Shown here piece by piece: positions 41,581-50,775 of a stretch of DNA of 64,000 bases (positions within the stretch are counted from its first letter, which is position 1; each line of letters starts with the position of its first letter). Source of the DNA: Spirochaetales bacterium. Lineage in GTDB: Bacteria > Spirochaetota > Spirochaetia > DSM-2461. A program made the translations under genes and the position numbers. The stretch lies in assembly GCA_028533045.1 (NCBI GenBank), contig JAQQAP010000019.1, forward strand, positions 61,405 to 125,404, in the 5' to 3' direction. Under the pieces are notes generated by a model. That model made no database searches and was not told the DNA's origin. It saw only the letters and a program-made list of their open reading frames with translations.

Positions 41581-44145
41581 GTGACTCCAAAGAAAAGTAT
41601 ATTCCTTCTTCTTTGCCTTCTCTTAACAGGGCTGATTTTTAGTCAAACCCCTACTGTACAAGAGGGATACCTGGACCTCGAAGGCTACCGTCTCAACGAA
41701 CCCCTCTCCCTGGAAGGTGAATGGATGTTCTACCCCGATGTGCTTTCTCCCCTGCCCTGGACGGAAGGAGAAGCAGTACTGGAACAGGTGCCTTCCCAAT
41801 GGGACGATGTTATGGGACACCACTTTGGTGCGGGGACCTATCACATAAAAATAAATCCCGGACAGAATAAGAATCTGGCAGCTCTCAGAATAACAGAAAA
41901 CATTCAGGCCTTCACCATCTTCCTTAACGGCAGAGAGCTCTACTCCACAGGACAGGTTTCTTCCAATAGCGACGGCTCCCGGCCCGGAATTAACGGGCGT
42001 CCCATCTTAATCCCCCTGAATGAGGGTGAATTCGACCTGACCATCATGGTATCCAACTGGGACCACCGCCAGAGCGGCCTAAATAAACCAATGTACCTGG
42101 GGTTGGAACGGATCATAAACTACAGCTACTACAGAAAAGCGTCCATCGATATTTTTACCATGGGAATCGCTTTTTCCTTTGCCTTCCTTTACATGGCCTT
42201 TTTTCTCAAGCGGACGGAAAACAAAGTAACCCTGTGGTTCTCCCTCCTCTGTTTGGCCCTGGGCCTCAGGACCGGACTTACCGGCACCTCCCAGCTGGAA
42301 AATTTTCTGGGCGAGGGGTGGACCTTAATCAACAAAAAGGTAGAGTATCTCACCTTTCTCGCTGCGGTTATCCTCTTTGTACACTATGTAGAATCTCTTC
42401 TGGAAAAGTTTAAAATCAGGTGGTTTTCCTGGGTTATTCCTATTCCAGTATACTTTTATGCCCTGGTTATAATCTTTACCCCCATGACGGTGTATTCCTT
42501 CCTGCTGCCTTTCTTTCAGTACTACACCCTTATATTCGTTCTCTACATGTTCTACTTTCTCTACCGATCCTGGAAAGAACCGGAAAATGCCTCGCACCGG
42601 CTTGTGTGGGAGTGCCTTTTCCTCATGGCAACCCTGATTTACGATGTCCTCTTTTACAACAACATTCTCACCATTGGCCCCGTAGCCGGCTACTCACTTT
42701 TCGCCGTTATCTTTCTGGAAGGAATCTTTCAAGCCCGAATTCTCTCCGATGTGATCAACCGGCTGGAAATCCTCACGGAAAAATACAGGAAAAGTATAGA
42801 AGAGATAAATCAGGGACGGATGGAGATTGAACAGCAAAACAAACAACTCAACTGGCTGTCCCTTTATGACCAGCTCACCGGGCTTCCCAACCGCTATAAC
42901 CTTACGGAGGTTCTTAAAATAGCCATTTCCCGGGCGGAACGGAACAAGTCCAAAATTGCCGTCATCTATATGGATGTGGATAATTTTAAGGATATCAACG
43001 ACACCATGGGCCACAACCGGGGAGACGAACTCCTTCGCTTTCTTTCGGACCGCTTAAAGGGCACCATACGAAAAACGGACTCCCTCTTTCGCATGGGGGG
43101 CGACGAGTTTGCCCTAATCTATTCAGATTTAACCGAGAAGGCCCAGCTTAACGGCATTATAGAGAAACTCAGAAAAACCCTCACCCAGCCTCTCCTGATA
43201 AAAGGGGAAACCATCAATATCACCTTAAGCATGGGAGCAGCCTTCTATCCCGACGACGGTCGGAACCTGGATATTCTCATAAAAAATGCCGAATTGGCCA
43301 TGTATCAGGCAAAAAACCATGGTAAAGACCACTTCATCTCCTATACGGACAATATCAACAACGACCTGCTCTCCCGTATCTCCCTTAACAATCAGATGAA
43401 AAGAGCCCTTGACGCGGGCCATTACCAACTCTATTACCAAGCCCAGATAAACAGTATGACCGACGAACTCTTTGGCTTTGAAGCGCTCATTCGCTGGATT
43501 GATCCGGAGAAAGGCCTTATTCCGCCGGACCGCTTTATCCCCGTGGCAGAAGAGAACGGCTTCATTGCCCAGATCGGCCGGTGGACCCTGGAAGAGTCGT
43601 GCCGCCAAATTGTGTTGTGGCGCAGTAAGGGTTATAAGGATTTTACGATCTCCGTAAATATTTCCGCCTATCAGTTTGGCCTGGACCACTTTATTTTTGA
43701 CTTTAGGGAAATCCTGGAAAAAAGCGGCGTGGATCCGGCTTACCTTAAGGTGGAGCTAACGGAGACCATGCTCATGGCCAACCCCCACCTGGCCCAGAGA
43801 AAAATGCAGCAGCTCCAGGAGATGGGCATTAACATAGCCCTCGACGATTTTGGAACGGGCTACTCCAGCTTAAGCTACCTGAATATCTTCCCGGTGGATT
43901 ACCTAAAAATTGACCGGGCCTTTATTCGCAATGTCCACAGGGACGAGCAGAACCGCAAACTCACCACAAGCATCATTAACTTGGGAAAAAACATGGATCT
44001 AACCCTGATTGCGGAAGGAGTGGAATCACAGGAGGAGAAGCACTTTGTCCGGGAACAGGGCTGTCACATCATTCAGGGCTTCGTTTACTCCAAACCGGTT
44101 CCCCCCGAACAGGCAGAGAGTTTCTTTCCCTCCCGAATTCCTTGA
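41581..44145 (+). CDS. 7TMR-DISM sensor with GGDEF and EAL domains
   Basis: 854 residues. Signal peptide to about residue 22 (LTGLIFSQ), DISMED2-like domain (LDLEGYRLNEPLSLEGEW, then FYPD), seven membrane helices about 190-395, a short coiled coil, GGDEF domain (LTGLPNRYNL; GGDEF near 505) and EAL domain (FEALIRW near 633, ELTETMLMA, DDFGTGYSSLSYL). Both catalytic motifs look intact, so it may make and break cyclic di-GMP under control of an extracytoplasmic signal. The start codon is GTG, with a promoter ending 6 nt upstream and no ribosome site. Confidence 0.92.
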   Translation: MTPKKSIFLLLCLLLTGLIFSQTPTVQEGYLDLEGYRLNEPLSLEGEWMFYPDVLSPLPWTEGEAVLEQVPSQWDDVMGHHFGAGTYHIKINPGQNKNLAALRITENIQAFTIFLNGRELYSTGQVSSNSDGSRPGINGRPILIPLNEGEFDLTIMVSNWDHRQSGLNKPMYLGLERIINYSYYRKASIDIFTMGIAFSFAFLYMAFFLKRTENKVTLWFSLLCLALGLRTGLTGTSQLENFLGEGWTLINKKVEYLTFLAAVILFVHYVESLLEKFKIRWFSWVIPIPVYFYALVIIFTPMTVYSFLLPFFQYYTLIFVLYMFYFLYRSWKEPENASHRLVWECLFLMATLIYDVLFYNNILTIGPVAGYSLFAVIFLEGIFQARILSDVINRLEILTEKYRKSIEEINQGRMEIEQQNKQLNWLSLYDQLTGLPNRYNLTEVLKIAISRAERNKSKIAVIYMDVDNFKDINDTMGHNRGDELLRFLSDRLKGTIRKTDSLFRMGGDEFALIYSDLTEKAQLNGIIEKLRKTLTQPLLIKGETINITLSMGAAFYPDDGRNLDILIKNAELAMYQAKNHGKDHFISYTDNINNDLLSRISLNNQMKRALDAGHYQLYYQAQINSMTDELFGFEALIRWIDPEKGLIPPDRFIPVAEENGFIAQIGRWTLEESCRQIVLWRSKGYKDFTISVNISAYQFGLDHFIFDFREILEKSGVDPAYLKVELTETMLMANPHLAQRKMQQLQEMGINIALDDFGTGYSSLSYLNIFPVDYLKIDRAFIRNVHRDEQNRKLTTSIINLGKNMDLTLIAEGVESQEEKHFVREQGCHIIQGFVYSKPVPPEQAESFFPSRIP

Positions 44146-44170
44146 CAATCCGCCCCGATTCGGGGACAAT
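44142..44170 (+). promoter_or_regulatory. Promoter of the SNF2 helicase gene
   Basis: TTGACA (44142-44147, overlapping the preceding stop codon), 17-bp spacer, GACAAT (44165-44170), then 17 nt to the ATG at 44188. The spacer contains CCCCG-ATT-CGGGG (44152-44164), a 5-bp hairpin centred in the promoter. Confidence 0.5.
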
Positions 44171-44187
44171 GATCGGCCTACGGCATT

Positions 44188-47100
44188 ATGGCTATGAAAA
44201 CCCTTTACCTTCCCGAACTGGATACAACTGATAAACCCCAAAACCTGGATGAACTGAAAAGTTATCTAACCCAAAACCGGCTCTACAATCTAAAAACCAG
44301 CGGGACCGACCATTCGGCCTATATACTTCCTCCCAGAAAACCCTTACCTCTCCATACTCAAATCACTCTGGCGGCAAACCGTATTGAGTGGGACTGCGAA
44401 TGCGGGAGCGAAACGCCCTGCTCCCACTGGTGGATGCTGATTCTCAAGCTCCAGACTGAAGGCCTCCTGGCCGAAGGAGAAGCGGGTAAGGCCCTCCTGA
44501 ACATTCTGGAAGACAAGCCGGCGGAAAATAAGGGGGAAGACCTCTTCGAAGGACTCTCTCTCTTCTCCGGAATGGACCTCTTCTCACGGGAGGAGGAGAC
44601 CGAGGAGCGGTACAAACTCCTTTTCCAACTCTACGAAAACTCAGAGGACGATGTTCTTTTAATTCGCCCCGTACTGCGCCACCTTCTGGCCGACGGTCGG
44701 GAAGGCAACATCATTAACTGGAAGCGGGAAAAGCTAACAGAGCCCCTTTCCGAGCGAGAAGAAGCCCTCCTCTACCGCATGACGAAGGAGATTTCCGACC
44801 GGGGGGATATGGCCGCCCGGGATATAGGAGAAGACTGGGAAGGTCTTCCCCTCTGCTTTGGCACACGGGGAGTCGAGGTACAACCCACCCGCTTTGACAA
44901 CCTGTTCATCAGCTTTAAACTGCACAATTATCTGCCCGAGAGGGGCGTCATATTCCAACCGCTCTTTACCCTGCGGCGAGGAGAGTCAGCCTTAACCCAG
45001 CCCCTCCCCCGGAAGAAACTGGAAATATCCGGCGGTTCGGTACTCCATCTTTCGGAAAATAGACAGAACCTCTACTACATTCCCGAACAAAAGGAGAGCA
45101 GTTACTTTATCAAACTGCTCCTCTCCCGGTCGGGGGGATTTTTGGAAAAGGACCTGCACGGGCTCAAGGCGATGGCGGCCAAGCTGGGAATCAACTCGAT
45201 TCACCTGGACCTGACCAAGCTGGCTGTGGAGGTACGGGAGGAGGAGCCCCAACCGATTCTCAAGATTCGCAACCGGTCGGACCGGACGGAGATTTTCTTC
45301 TACTTCCGCTACGGGGACCAGGAGATTCCCTCCCAGATGCTGGAGAACTACAAGACCGTCCAGACCACGGAAAATGTTCTCGTCTACCAGAGAAACCGGG
45401 CCAAAGAGAAGGACTTTCTGGCCCAACTCACAAACCTTTTGGAAGGGGAACTGCAGTACGAGCGGGGCTATTACTCCGGTTTTGTGGCAGGGGAAGAGTC
45501 GGAAGATTTGCGCCTGGGCATAGACATGGGAAGCTTCCTCTCCTACTACGGGGCGGAACTGCAAAAAGCCGGAGCGGAAGTGCATCTGGAAAACCGGCCG
45601 GTGGCCCTTAAGGGTGAATTAAGCTTCCAGGTGAAGAAGGAGAGCGACCTCCTTAAGGTTAACACGGAAGTCATCATAGACGACGAAACGGCCCAGCTCA
45701 TGCTGGACGAATACTATAAGGATTTGGGACTGGTCCGGGCGGGCAACAGATATGTGAAGCTCGACGAAGATACCCTGGACCAGCTGGACAAACTTCGCCG
45801 CCAGGGCTTAAGCGGCGAAGGTGACCTGGAAACCTCCCTCTCCAACATTCCCGCCCTGGAAACCCTTTCCAAAGTGACCGATGGGGAAGAGAGCCTGATT
45901 GAGGAGAACCTGACCACTCTCAGAAGCCTGGAGAGCGTCTCCACCATAGAAGAGACTCCCCTGCCCCAGCGCTTTAAAGCCCAGCTGCGCCACTATCAGG
46001 AGCACGGTTACAACTGGCTTAACTTCCTCCGTAACTACGGGCTGAACGGCTGCCTGGCCGACGATATGGGACTGGGGAAAACAGTTCAGACCCTGGCCTT
46101 TTTGCAGGGGCTCAAAGAACGGGGAGAGCTGGGGACCTCACTGCTTATCACCCCCGTCGTTACCCTGCCCAACTGGGAGGGGGAGCTGCAGAAATTTGCC
46201 CCGGAGATTCGCTACCTGCGCCATTCGGGACGGAAGCGTGCAGACCATTCGGACTACTTTAAGGACCTGGACCTCATTATCGTGAGCTACCAGACCATCC
46301 GTTACGACATAGACCTCTTTCTGGACCGGGAATACGACTACGTCATCCTCGACGAGGGGCACTACATCAAAAACGCCTCCTCCCAGACCTTCAAGGCCAT
46401 CGTCCGGATAAAAAGTCAGCATAGGCTTTCCCTCACCGGTACGCCCATAGAGAACAACACCTCCGAGCTCTGGTCGCAGATGAACTTCCTCAATCCGGGG
46501 CTTTTGGGCACCATGCGGGAGTTTCAGGAACGCTTTGCCATCCCCATTGAAAAGGGCGGCGACGAAGATGCGGCGGCCCTGCTGCGCAAGACCGTATTCC
46601 CCTTTATTCTGCGCCGTAAAAAGGAAGAGGTGGCCACCGACCTGCCCCCGCGGGAAGAGATTCTCCACTACCTGGACATGTCCAGCGAACAGGAAGAGGT
46701 GTACAACCGGCAAAAGGATTTTTACCGCGCCCTGGTGGACGGCCTTTTGGAACGGGAAGGCCTGCAGAAGGCTTCCATCGAGATTTTCTCCTACATCCTC
46801 AAGATGCGTCAGCTCGCCATCCATCCTCCCATGGCGGGGGAAGACTACGGACACATCCCCTCCTGTAAGATGGACTCCCTCATTAACCTGATGGACAAGC
46901 TCCAGGGGGAGGATCACAAGGTACTGATTTTTTCCCAATTCCTGGGGACTCTGGAATATTTACGAAGACTCTTCGAGAGCCGGAACTGGCTCTACTCCCA
47001 CATTACGGGGGATACGGAGGACCGGCGGGCGGAGATAGACCGCTTCCAGAACAACCCGGATGTGCGCATCTTCCTTCTTAGCCTTAAGGCGGGGGGAATC

Positions 47101-47367
47101 GGGATTAACCTTACCGCAGCGGATTATGTTATTCTCTTTGACCCCTGGTGGAACCCGGCAGTGGAAGCCCAGGCGGTGGACCGGGCCTATCGGATTGGGC
47201 AAAAGCGGAAGGTTATTACCTATAAGTTTATAACTCGCAACACCATAGAAGAGAAGATCCTGGCCATGCAGGAAGAGAAAAAAGACCTGGCCGACAAGAT
47301 CATCACGGAAGAGCAGGGCTTCGTTAAGAACCTGTCGGGCCGGGAGATATTGGATTTGTTTAATTAG
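44188..47367 (+). CDS. SWIM-SNF2 family helicase-like ATPase
   Basis: 1059 residues. A SWIM zinc motif CECGSETPCSHWWM lies near residues 70-83. The middle is a long family-specific region. The SNF2 ATPase runs from about 600: RHYQEHGYNWLNFL, Walker A DDMGLGKTVQT near 626, DEGH box ILDEGHYIKN near 720, LTGTPIENNTSELW, and the C-terminal helicase part with LIFSQFLGTLEYL, SLKAGGIGINLTAADYVI and DRAYRIGQ. It remodels protein-DNA complexes or RNA polymerase (compare RapA and HepA), but its role is not known. The start is ATG 44188 or the ATG two codons later; neither has a ribosome site. Confidence 0.9.
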   Translation: MAMKTLYLPELDTTDKPQNLDELKSYLTQNRLYNLKTSGTDHSAYILPPRKPLPLHTQITLAANRIEWDCECGSETPCSHWWMLILKLQTEGLLAEGEAGKALLNILEDKPAENKGEDLFEGLSLFSGMDLFSREEETEERYKLLFQLYENSEDDVLLIRPVLRHLLADGREGNIINWKREKLTEPLSEREEALLYRMTKEISDRGDMAARDIGEDWEGLPLCFGTRGVEVQPTRFDNLFISFKLHNYLPERGVIFQPLFTLRRGESALTQPLPRKKLEISGGSVLHLSENRQNLYYIPEQKESSYFIKLLLSRSGGFLEKDLHGLKAMAAKLGINSIHLDLTKLAVEVREEEPQPILKIRNRSDRTEIFFYFRYGDQEIPSQMLENYKTVQTTENVLVYQRNRAKEKDFLAQLTNLLEGELQYERGYYSGFVAGEESEDLRLGIDMGSFLSYYGAELQKAGAEVHLENRPVALKGELSFQVKKESDLLKVNTEVIIDDETAQLMLDEYYKDLGLVRAGNRYVKLDEDTLDQLDKLRRQGLSGEGDLETSLSNIPALETLSKVTDGEESLIEENLTTLRSLESVSTIEETPLPQRFKAQLRHYQEHGYNWLNFLRNYGLNGCLADDMGLGKTVQTLAFLQGLKERGELGTSLLITPVVTLPNWEGELQKFAPEIRYLRHSGRKRADHSDYFKDLDLIIVSYQTIRYDIDLFLDREYDYVILDEGHYIKNASSQTFKAIVRIKSQHRLSLTGTPIENNTSELWSQMNFLNPGLLGTMREFQERFAIPIEKGGDEDAAALLRKTVFPFILRRKKEEVATDLPPREEILHYLDMSSEQEEVYNRQKDFYRALVDGLLEREGLQKASIEIFSYILKMRQLAIHPPMAGEDYGHIPSCKMDSLINLMDKLQGEDHKVLIFSQFLGTLEYLRRLFESRNWLYSHITGDTEDRRAEIDRFQNNPDVRIFLLSLKAGGIGINLTAADYVILFDPWWNPAVEAQAVDRAYRIGQKRKVITYKFITRNTIEEKILAMQEEKKDLADKIITEEQGFVKNLSGREILDLFN

Positions 47368-47368
47368 G

Positions 47369-47430
47369 GACTTTTTTGTACCACATTGCAAAAAAGTCGC
47401 GACTTTTTTGCATCACAATGCATTTTAGTC
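47369..47430. repeat. Two tandem palindromic units before the DUF4143 gene
   Basis: Unit 1: GACTTTTTTG (47369-47378) and CAAAAAAGTC (47389-47398), perfect 10-bp arms. Unit 2: GACTTTTTTGCAT (47401-47413) and ATGCATTTTAGTC (47418-47430), imperfect. The junction AAAAAAGTCGCGACTTTTTT is itself a 20-bp perfect palindrome. Both units share a core close to TTTTTTG-A-CACA-TGCA. They lie between the helicase stop and the DUF4143 promoter. Confidence 0.6.
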
Positions 47431-47431
47431 G

Positions 47432-47460
47432 TTGAAAACTGGCAACATCAGGGCTATAGT
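47432..47460 (+). promoter_or_regulatory. Promoter of the DUF4143 ATPase gene (leaderless type)
   Basis: TTGAAA (47432-47437), 17-bp spacer, TATAGT (47455-47460), TACTCT, then the ATG at 47467. The -35 begins 2 bp after the palindromic units, as expected for an operator. Confidence 0.65.
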
Positions 47461-47466
47461 TACTCT

Positions 47467-48597
47467 ATGGAGCGCTACCTTAGTCACATAATCCATAAAG
47501 ATCTGACTCAAAAAATGGTCCTTCTCACCGGTCCCAGACAGGTGGGAAAAACCTACTTAAGCCGGAAACTAATGGACCAATTCAAAAAACCGGTCTACCT
47601 CAATTACGACAACCCCGAGCACAGTCGCATTATTCAGAAAAGCTCCTGGCCCTTGGAAGCGGATTACCTTATTCTCGATGAAATCCATAAAATGAAAGAT
47701 TGGAAAAGCTCTCTCAAAGGGATTTATGATACAAAGGCAGATGAACTTAGGCTTCTTGTAACAGGAAGTGCTCGAATGGAAACCTACAGACAGTCGGGAG
47801 ACTCACTTGCGGGACGTTATTTTTCCCACAGGCTCCATCCTCTTTCGGTGGGGGAACTCAAAGGCCAAATGCCACCGGACGAAGCCTTAAACCAGATATT
47901 AGAGCTGGGTGCTTTCCCAGAGCCCTTTCTATCCGGCTCAAAGCGTCAGGCCGGACGCTGGAGAAATCAGTATTTCACAGACCTCATAAGAGAAGATATT
48001 ATGGACTTTAGCCGCTTGAATGAAATCCGGTCAATCCGCTTGCTGGTTGAGCTGCTAAGGGAAAGGGTCGGATCGCCCCTCTCTCTTAATTCCCTGGCGG
48101 GAGATCTTCAGATTTCCCCCCATACAGTAAAAAAATATCTGGAGATCCTCGAAAGTCTCTATATCATTTTCCTCATTCGTCCCTATCATCGCAACATTGC
48201 CCGATCCCTTCTCAAGGAACCCAAAGTATACTTCTTTGATACGGCCTACATTAAAGGAGACGAAGGAGTAAAGCTAGAAAATACCGTAGCCTGTGGCCTC
48301 TTGAAAAATTGCCACTACGAATATGATGTGAATGGCAATCGGATGGGGCTTTATTACCTAAGAACAAAAGACAAGAAGGAAGTGGACTTTCTGATCAGTA
48401 GAGACGACGTGGCAGAAGAGATGATAGAAGTCAAACTCTCCAACAAAAGTCATAGCCCTTCACTCAGATATTTCAAGGAGAGATATCCCGATATAAAGGC
48501 TGTCCAGCTTGTAAAAAACCTGGCCTTGGAAGAGTATGACAGGGAAAGGGATATTCACCTGAACCGGGCCTCAGACTATCTGGCCCGGTTAGCCTAA
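47467..48597 (+). CDS. AAA_14/DUF4143 ATPase
   Basis: 376 residues. Walker A LTGPRQVGKTY (21-31), Walker B YLILDEIHKM near 67-76, LLVTGSARM (sensor) and a C-terminal DUF4143 part with HTVKKYLEILESLYIIFLI, VYFFDTAYIKGD and the nuclease-like VDFLISRDD, then MIEVKLSNK. The last resembles the PD-(D/E)xK arrangement E-V-K seen in this group. These ATPases are widespread, patchily distributed and often multi-copy; function is unknown. The ATG at 47467 matches the usual RYL(S/L) start and the promoter; earlier in-frame starts lie in the palindromic repeats. Confidence 0.88.
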   Translation: MERYLSHIIHKDLTQKMVLLTGPRQVGKTYLSRKLMDQFKKPVYLNYDNPEHSRIIQKSSWPLEADYLILDEIHKMKDWKSSLKGIYDTKADELRLLVTGSARMETYRQSGDSLAGRYFSHRLHPLSVGELKGQMPPDEALNQILELGAFPEPFLSGSKRQAGRWRNQYFTDLIREDIMDFSRLNEIRSIRLLVELLRERVGSPLSLNSLAGDLQISPHTVKKYLEILESLYIIFLIRPYHRNIARSLLKEPKVYFFDTAYIKGDEGVKLENTVACGLLKNCHYEYDVNGNRMGLYYLRTKDKKEVDFLISRDDVAEEMIEVKLSNKSHSPSLRYFKERYPDIKAVQLVKNLALEEYDRERDIHLNRASDYLARLA

Positions 48598-48600
48598 GGT

Positions 48601-49563
48601 TTAATAAAACCGGTAAGTAAAGCGCCCCTTAATAGGCTCTTCCGTGTTGTTATAGTAGGTAGACTGCTGGAAGGCATAAAGGACGGCTTCGTCAATTTCA
48701 TCGATATTGGAACTCTTCTTTATATCCACATCAACCAGTTGATTCGTCTGGGAGCTTCCGGAGGGAACAACGGAAAAGTTCAAGGTAATAGAAGAGAGGC
48801 CGGGATAGTTTTTATATTCCGCATTCCTCATATCGTAACCGGCACGTTCCAGAATAGCCCAAACCTCGGGCCGTTTATCCAGGGGAACCGGGCCTTTAAG
48901 TTCAAGAGTCTGGGTTCGGGATTTCTTATCGTAGTAGCTTAACAGGATTGCCCGGTTCTGCTCGGCCGTGTAGAGACCAAAGTCATCGCCCCGGACCAGT
49001 TCGGTCAGATAAACCAAATTACCATCCTTCACCTGGGCATCGATGTACCGGGGTAAGGGCAGGTAAAGATAGATGGGCACCCAAATATTCCGCCCGATTT
49101 CTCCTCCTTCGCTGTTCAGTTCGTAGTTATTCCCAGCATCGCTTCCTTTGATGGGTTCGGGCAGGGCGGGGGCGGCATCTTTTACGGGGTTTGTGTCGGA
49201 GGGGGTCTCCTCTACCACAGGCTCTTTAACCGGATCGGGGAGAGTCGGTTCCGCTTCGGGCTCAACAATGGGGTCTTCTACGGGAGAGGGCTCCGGTTCC
49301 GGCTCGGGAGGAGTGACCGGTTCTTCCGGGGGCTGTTCCTCCACTTCCGGTTCTTTGGGAGCGGGAGTAGGCGTTTCCACCCCTTCCGGTTCACCCAAAC
49401 GAACGAGAACAGGCCCCTGGTTCATATTCAGGTCCTTTCGAAAAAGATGCTCCCAACCCATGTAAAGCAAAATCAGCAATAAATAGGCGAGAAAAGCGCT
49501 TCCCCAGGAGACAAGGGTCCGCTTACGGTTTTCCTTCCGAACGTATTCCGATACTTTGGGCAC
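48601..49563 (-). CDS. TonB-like energy-transducing protein
   Basis: 320 residues. Cytoplasmic basic N-terminus, one helix (LAYLLLILLYMGWEHLF), a Pro/Glu-rich periplasmic spacer (about 60-135, repeats of PEP, PVE and EPE) and a C-terminal beta-alpha-beta domain ending GRFTYRFY that resembles TonB C-terminal domains. It should link the ExbB/ExbD motor to outer-membrane receptors or to another envelope structure. No TonB-dependent receptor lies in the window. It starts 3 nt after the exbD stop. Confidence 0.82.
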   Translation of the reverse strand: MPKVSEYVRKENRKRTLVSWGSAFLAYLLLILLYMGWEHLFRKDLNMNQGPVLVRLGEPEGVETPTPAPKEPEVEEQPPEEPVTPPEPEPEPSPVEDPIVEPEAEPTLPDPVKEPVVEETPSDTNPVKDAAPALPEPIKGSDAGNNYELNSEGGEIGRNIWVPIYLYLPLPRYIDAQVKDGNLVYLTELVRGDDFGLYTAEQNRAILLSYYDKKSRTQTLELKGPVPLDKRPEVWAILERAGYDMRNAEYKNYPGLSSITLNFSVVPSGSSQTNQLVDVDIKKSSNIDEIDEAVLYAFQQSTYYNNTEEPIKGRFTYRFY

Positions 49564-49566
49564 GAC

Positions 49567-49974
49567 CTACTCCGGCGGAAGGGTTATGAGGTTAGCCGCC
49601 GCAATATTCCGGGCCCGGAGCATATCCAGAACCTGAATTAACAGCTGGTAAGGGGCACCGCTGTCCCCTTCCACGATCACCGGCTTATCCTGATCCCGCA
49701 GTATGGGGGCCAGATTATCCAGCTCTTCCTCAAGGGATTTGAGTGAGTGGAGGTCTTCATTCAGATAGATCTCGTCCTCGCTCACAAAGGTTATTCGTAC
49801 TTGATCGACCTTAACAGACTGGGCCGTGGCCGACTCGGGCAAATTCAGCTCGATGCCGGGAGCCGTATTGAAGGTGGTGGAAATCATAAAGAAAATCACC
49901 AGCTGGAATACCACGTCAATGAGAGGCGTCAGATCAAGGGAAATCTGGGGCTTCAGACGTTGGGCCAGTCTCAT
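49567..49974 (-). CDS. ExbD/TolR-type motor protein
   Basis: 135 residues. Short cytoplasmic N-terminus, one helix with the conserved Asp of SLDLTPLIDVVFQLVIFFMI (Asp20, proton pathway), and a periplasmic domain ending LRARNIAAANLITLPPE. It forms the rotor or stator with the ExbB-like protein. Its start overlaps the exbB stop by 4 nt. Whether the system serves TonB-like import or a Tol-like envelope role cannot be told from this protein alone; the TonB-like partner favours the first. Confidence 0.88.
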   Translation of the reverse strand: MRLAQRLKPQISLDLTPLIDVVFQLVIFFMISTTFNTAPGIELNLPESATAQSVKVDQVRITFVSEDEIYLNEDLHSLKSLEEELDNLAPILRDQDKPVIVEGDSGAPYQLLIQVLDMLRARNIAAANLITLPPE

Positions 49975-50690
49975 GCTTCATCTCCTGCGGGACGGGCCTT
50001 GGACCTGGACGGGGCCGTTCCGGTACTTCGGGTGGCAGCTGTCCGTGTGGTCCTTGCTTTGGGGGCGGCTTTGGCCTTGGGACCGGCGCCGACATTCTTA
50101 AGCAGAAGAATCATATCGTTCACCTGATTTTCCATCTCCACAAGGATATTGTTAATCTTGGTAACGAAGTAGTTGTAAAAAATAACCGCCGGGATAGAGA
50201 CAATAAGACCGGCAGCGGTAGTAATGAGCGCTTCGGAGATTCCCCGGGCCAAAACGGAAGGGTCACTCACGGCGCCAAAGGAACCGAGTACGCCAAAAGC
50301 GTTGATGTTACCGGTTACGGTACCCAAAAGCCCCAAAAGCGGGGAGATGTGGGCAATGGTTCCCAGGTTGGACAGGTTCTTTTCCAAGAGCGGCGTCTGC
50401 TGGGAAGCGGCGTCCTTAAGGGTTTCCTTAAGAACGTAGGGCTCCTCGTCCCGATGCTCAATAGCCGCTTTCATAATTCCCGTTATGGGGGAAAGATTGG
50501 ATTCGCACATAAAGAGGGCCTCGTCAAAGTGCCCCTTCTCCAGAGCCGCCTTAACCCTAAGGAAAAGCTTCTCCTCATCAACCTTGATCTTCTTCAAATA
50601 GAGAAGCCGCTCGACAATAATCACAACGGCCAAAAAAGAGAGACCGATGATAATCCATAAAATAGGGCCGCCTTTTTGCAGCAGATCCAT
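49971..50690 (-). CDS. ExbB/TolQ-type motor protein with basic tail
   Basis: 239 residues. Three hydrophobic helices with family signatures SPLLGLLGTVTGNINAF and GISEALITTAAGLIVSIPAVIFYNYF. An unusual tail of about 37 residues follows (from GAGPKAKAAPK), rich in Ala, Lys, Arg, Thr and Ser, that is not part of the standard domain and should lie in the cytoplasm. AGGAGG precedes the ATG. The gene heads the exbB-exbD-tonB operon, and a hairpin lies in its leader. Confidence 0.88.
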   Translation of the reverse strand: MDLLQKGGPILWIIIGLSFLAVVIIVERLLYLKKIKVDEEKLFLRVKAALEKGHFDEALFMCESNLSPITGIMKAAIEHRDEEPYVLKETLKDAASQQTPLLEKNLSNLGTIAHISPLLGLLGTVTGNINAFGVLGSFGAVSDPSVLARGISEALITTAAGLIVSIPAVIFYNYFVTKINNILVEMENQVNDMILLLKNVGAGPKAKAAPKARTTRTAATRSTGTAPSRSKARPAGDEA

Positions 50691-50710
50691 GGAATCCTCC
50701 TATGTGTAAA

Positions 50711-50735
50711 GACCGCCGATTGGTAGACGGCGGTC
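50711..50735 (-). promoter_or_regulatory. Hairpin in the exbB leader
   Basis: GACCGCCG (50711-50718) and CGGCGGTC (50728-50735), perfect 8-bp stem with 9-nt loop, between the exbB promoter and its ribosome site. It may control or stabilise the message. Confidence 0.5.
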
Positions 50736-50744
50736 CATTAGGTT

Positions 50745-50773
50745 AAGATAGCACAGTTTTAGCGGGGCGACAA
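50745..50773 (-). promoter_or_regulatory. exbB promoter
   Basis: On the minus strand TTGTCG (50773-50768), 17-bp spacer, TATCTT (50750-50745). Its -35 lies only 2 bp from the -35 of the divergent ABC-F gene. Confidence 0.5.
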
Positions 50774-50775
50774 GA

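Noticed and set aside
44152..44164. CCCCG-ATT-CGGGG as a terminator for the DISM-EAL gene
   Set aside because: No T-run follows on the plus strand, and it lies within the spacer of the next promoter; kept only as a note there.
46138..46938. 266-codon open frame on the minus strand
   Set aside because: Antisense to the conserved SNF2 helicase motifs.
49180..49400. Repetitive GGTTCCGG/CTTCCGGT-like DNA
   Set aside because: It is the Pro/Glu-rich spacer of the TonB-like protein, not an independent repeat.
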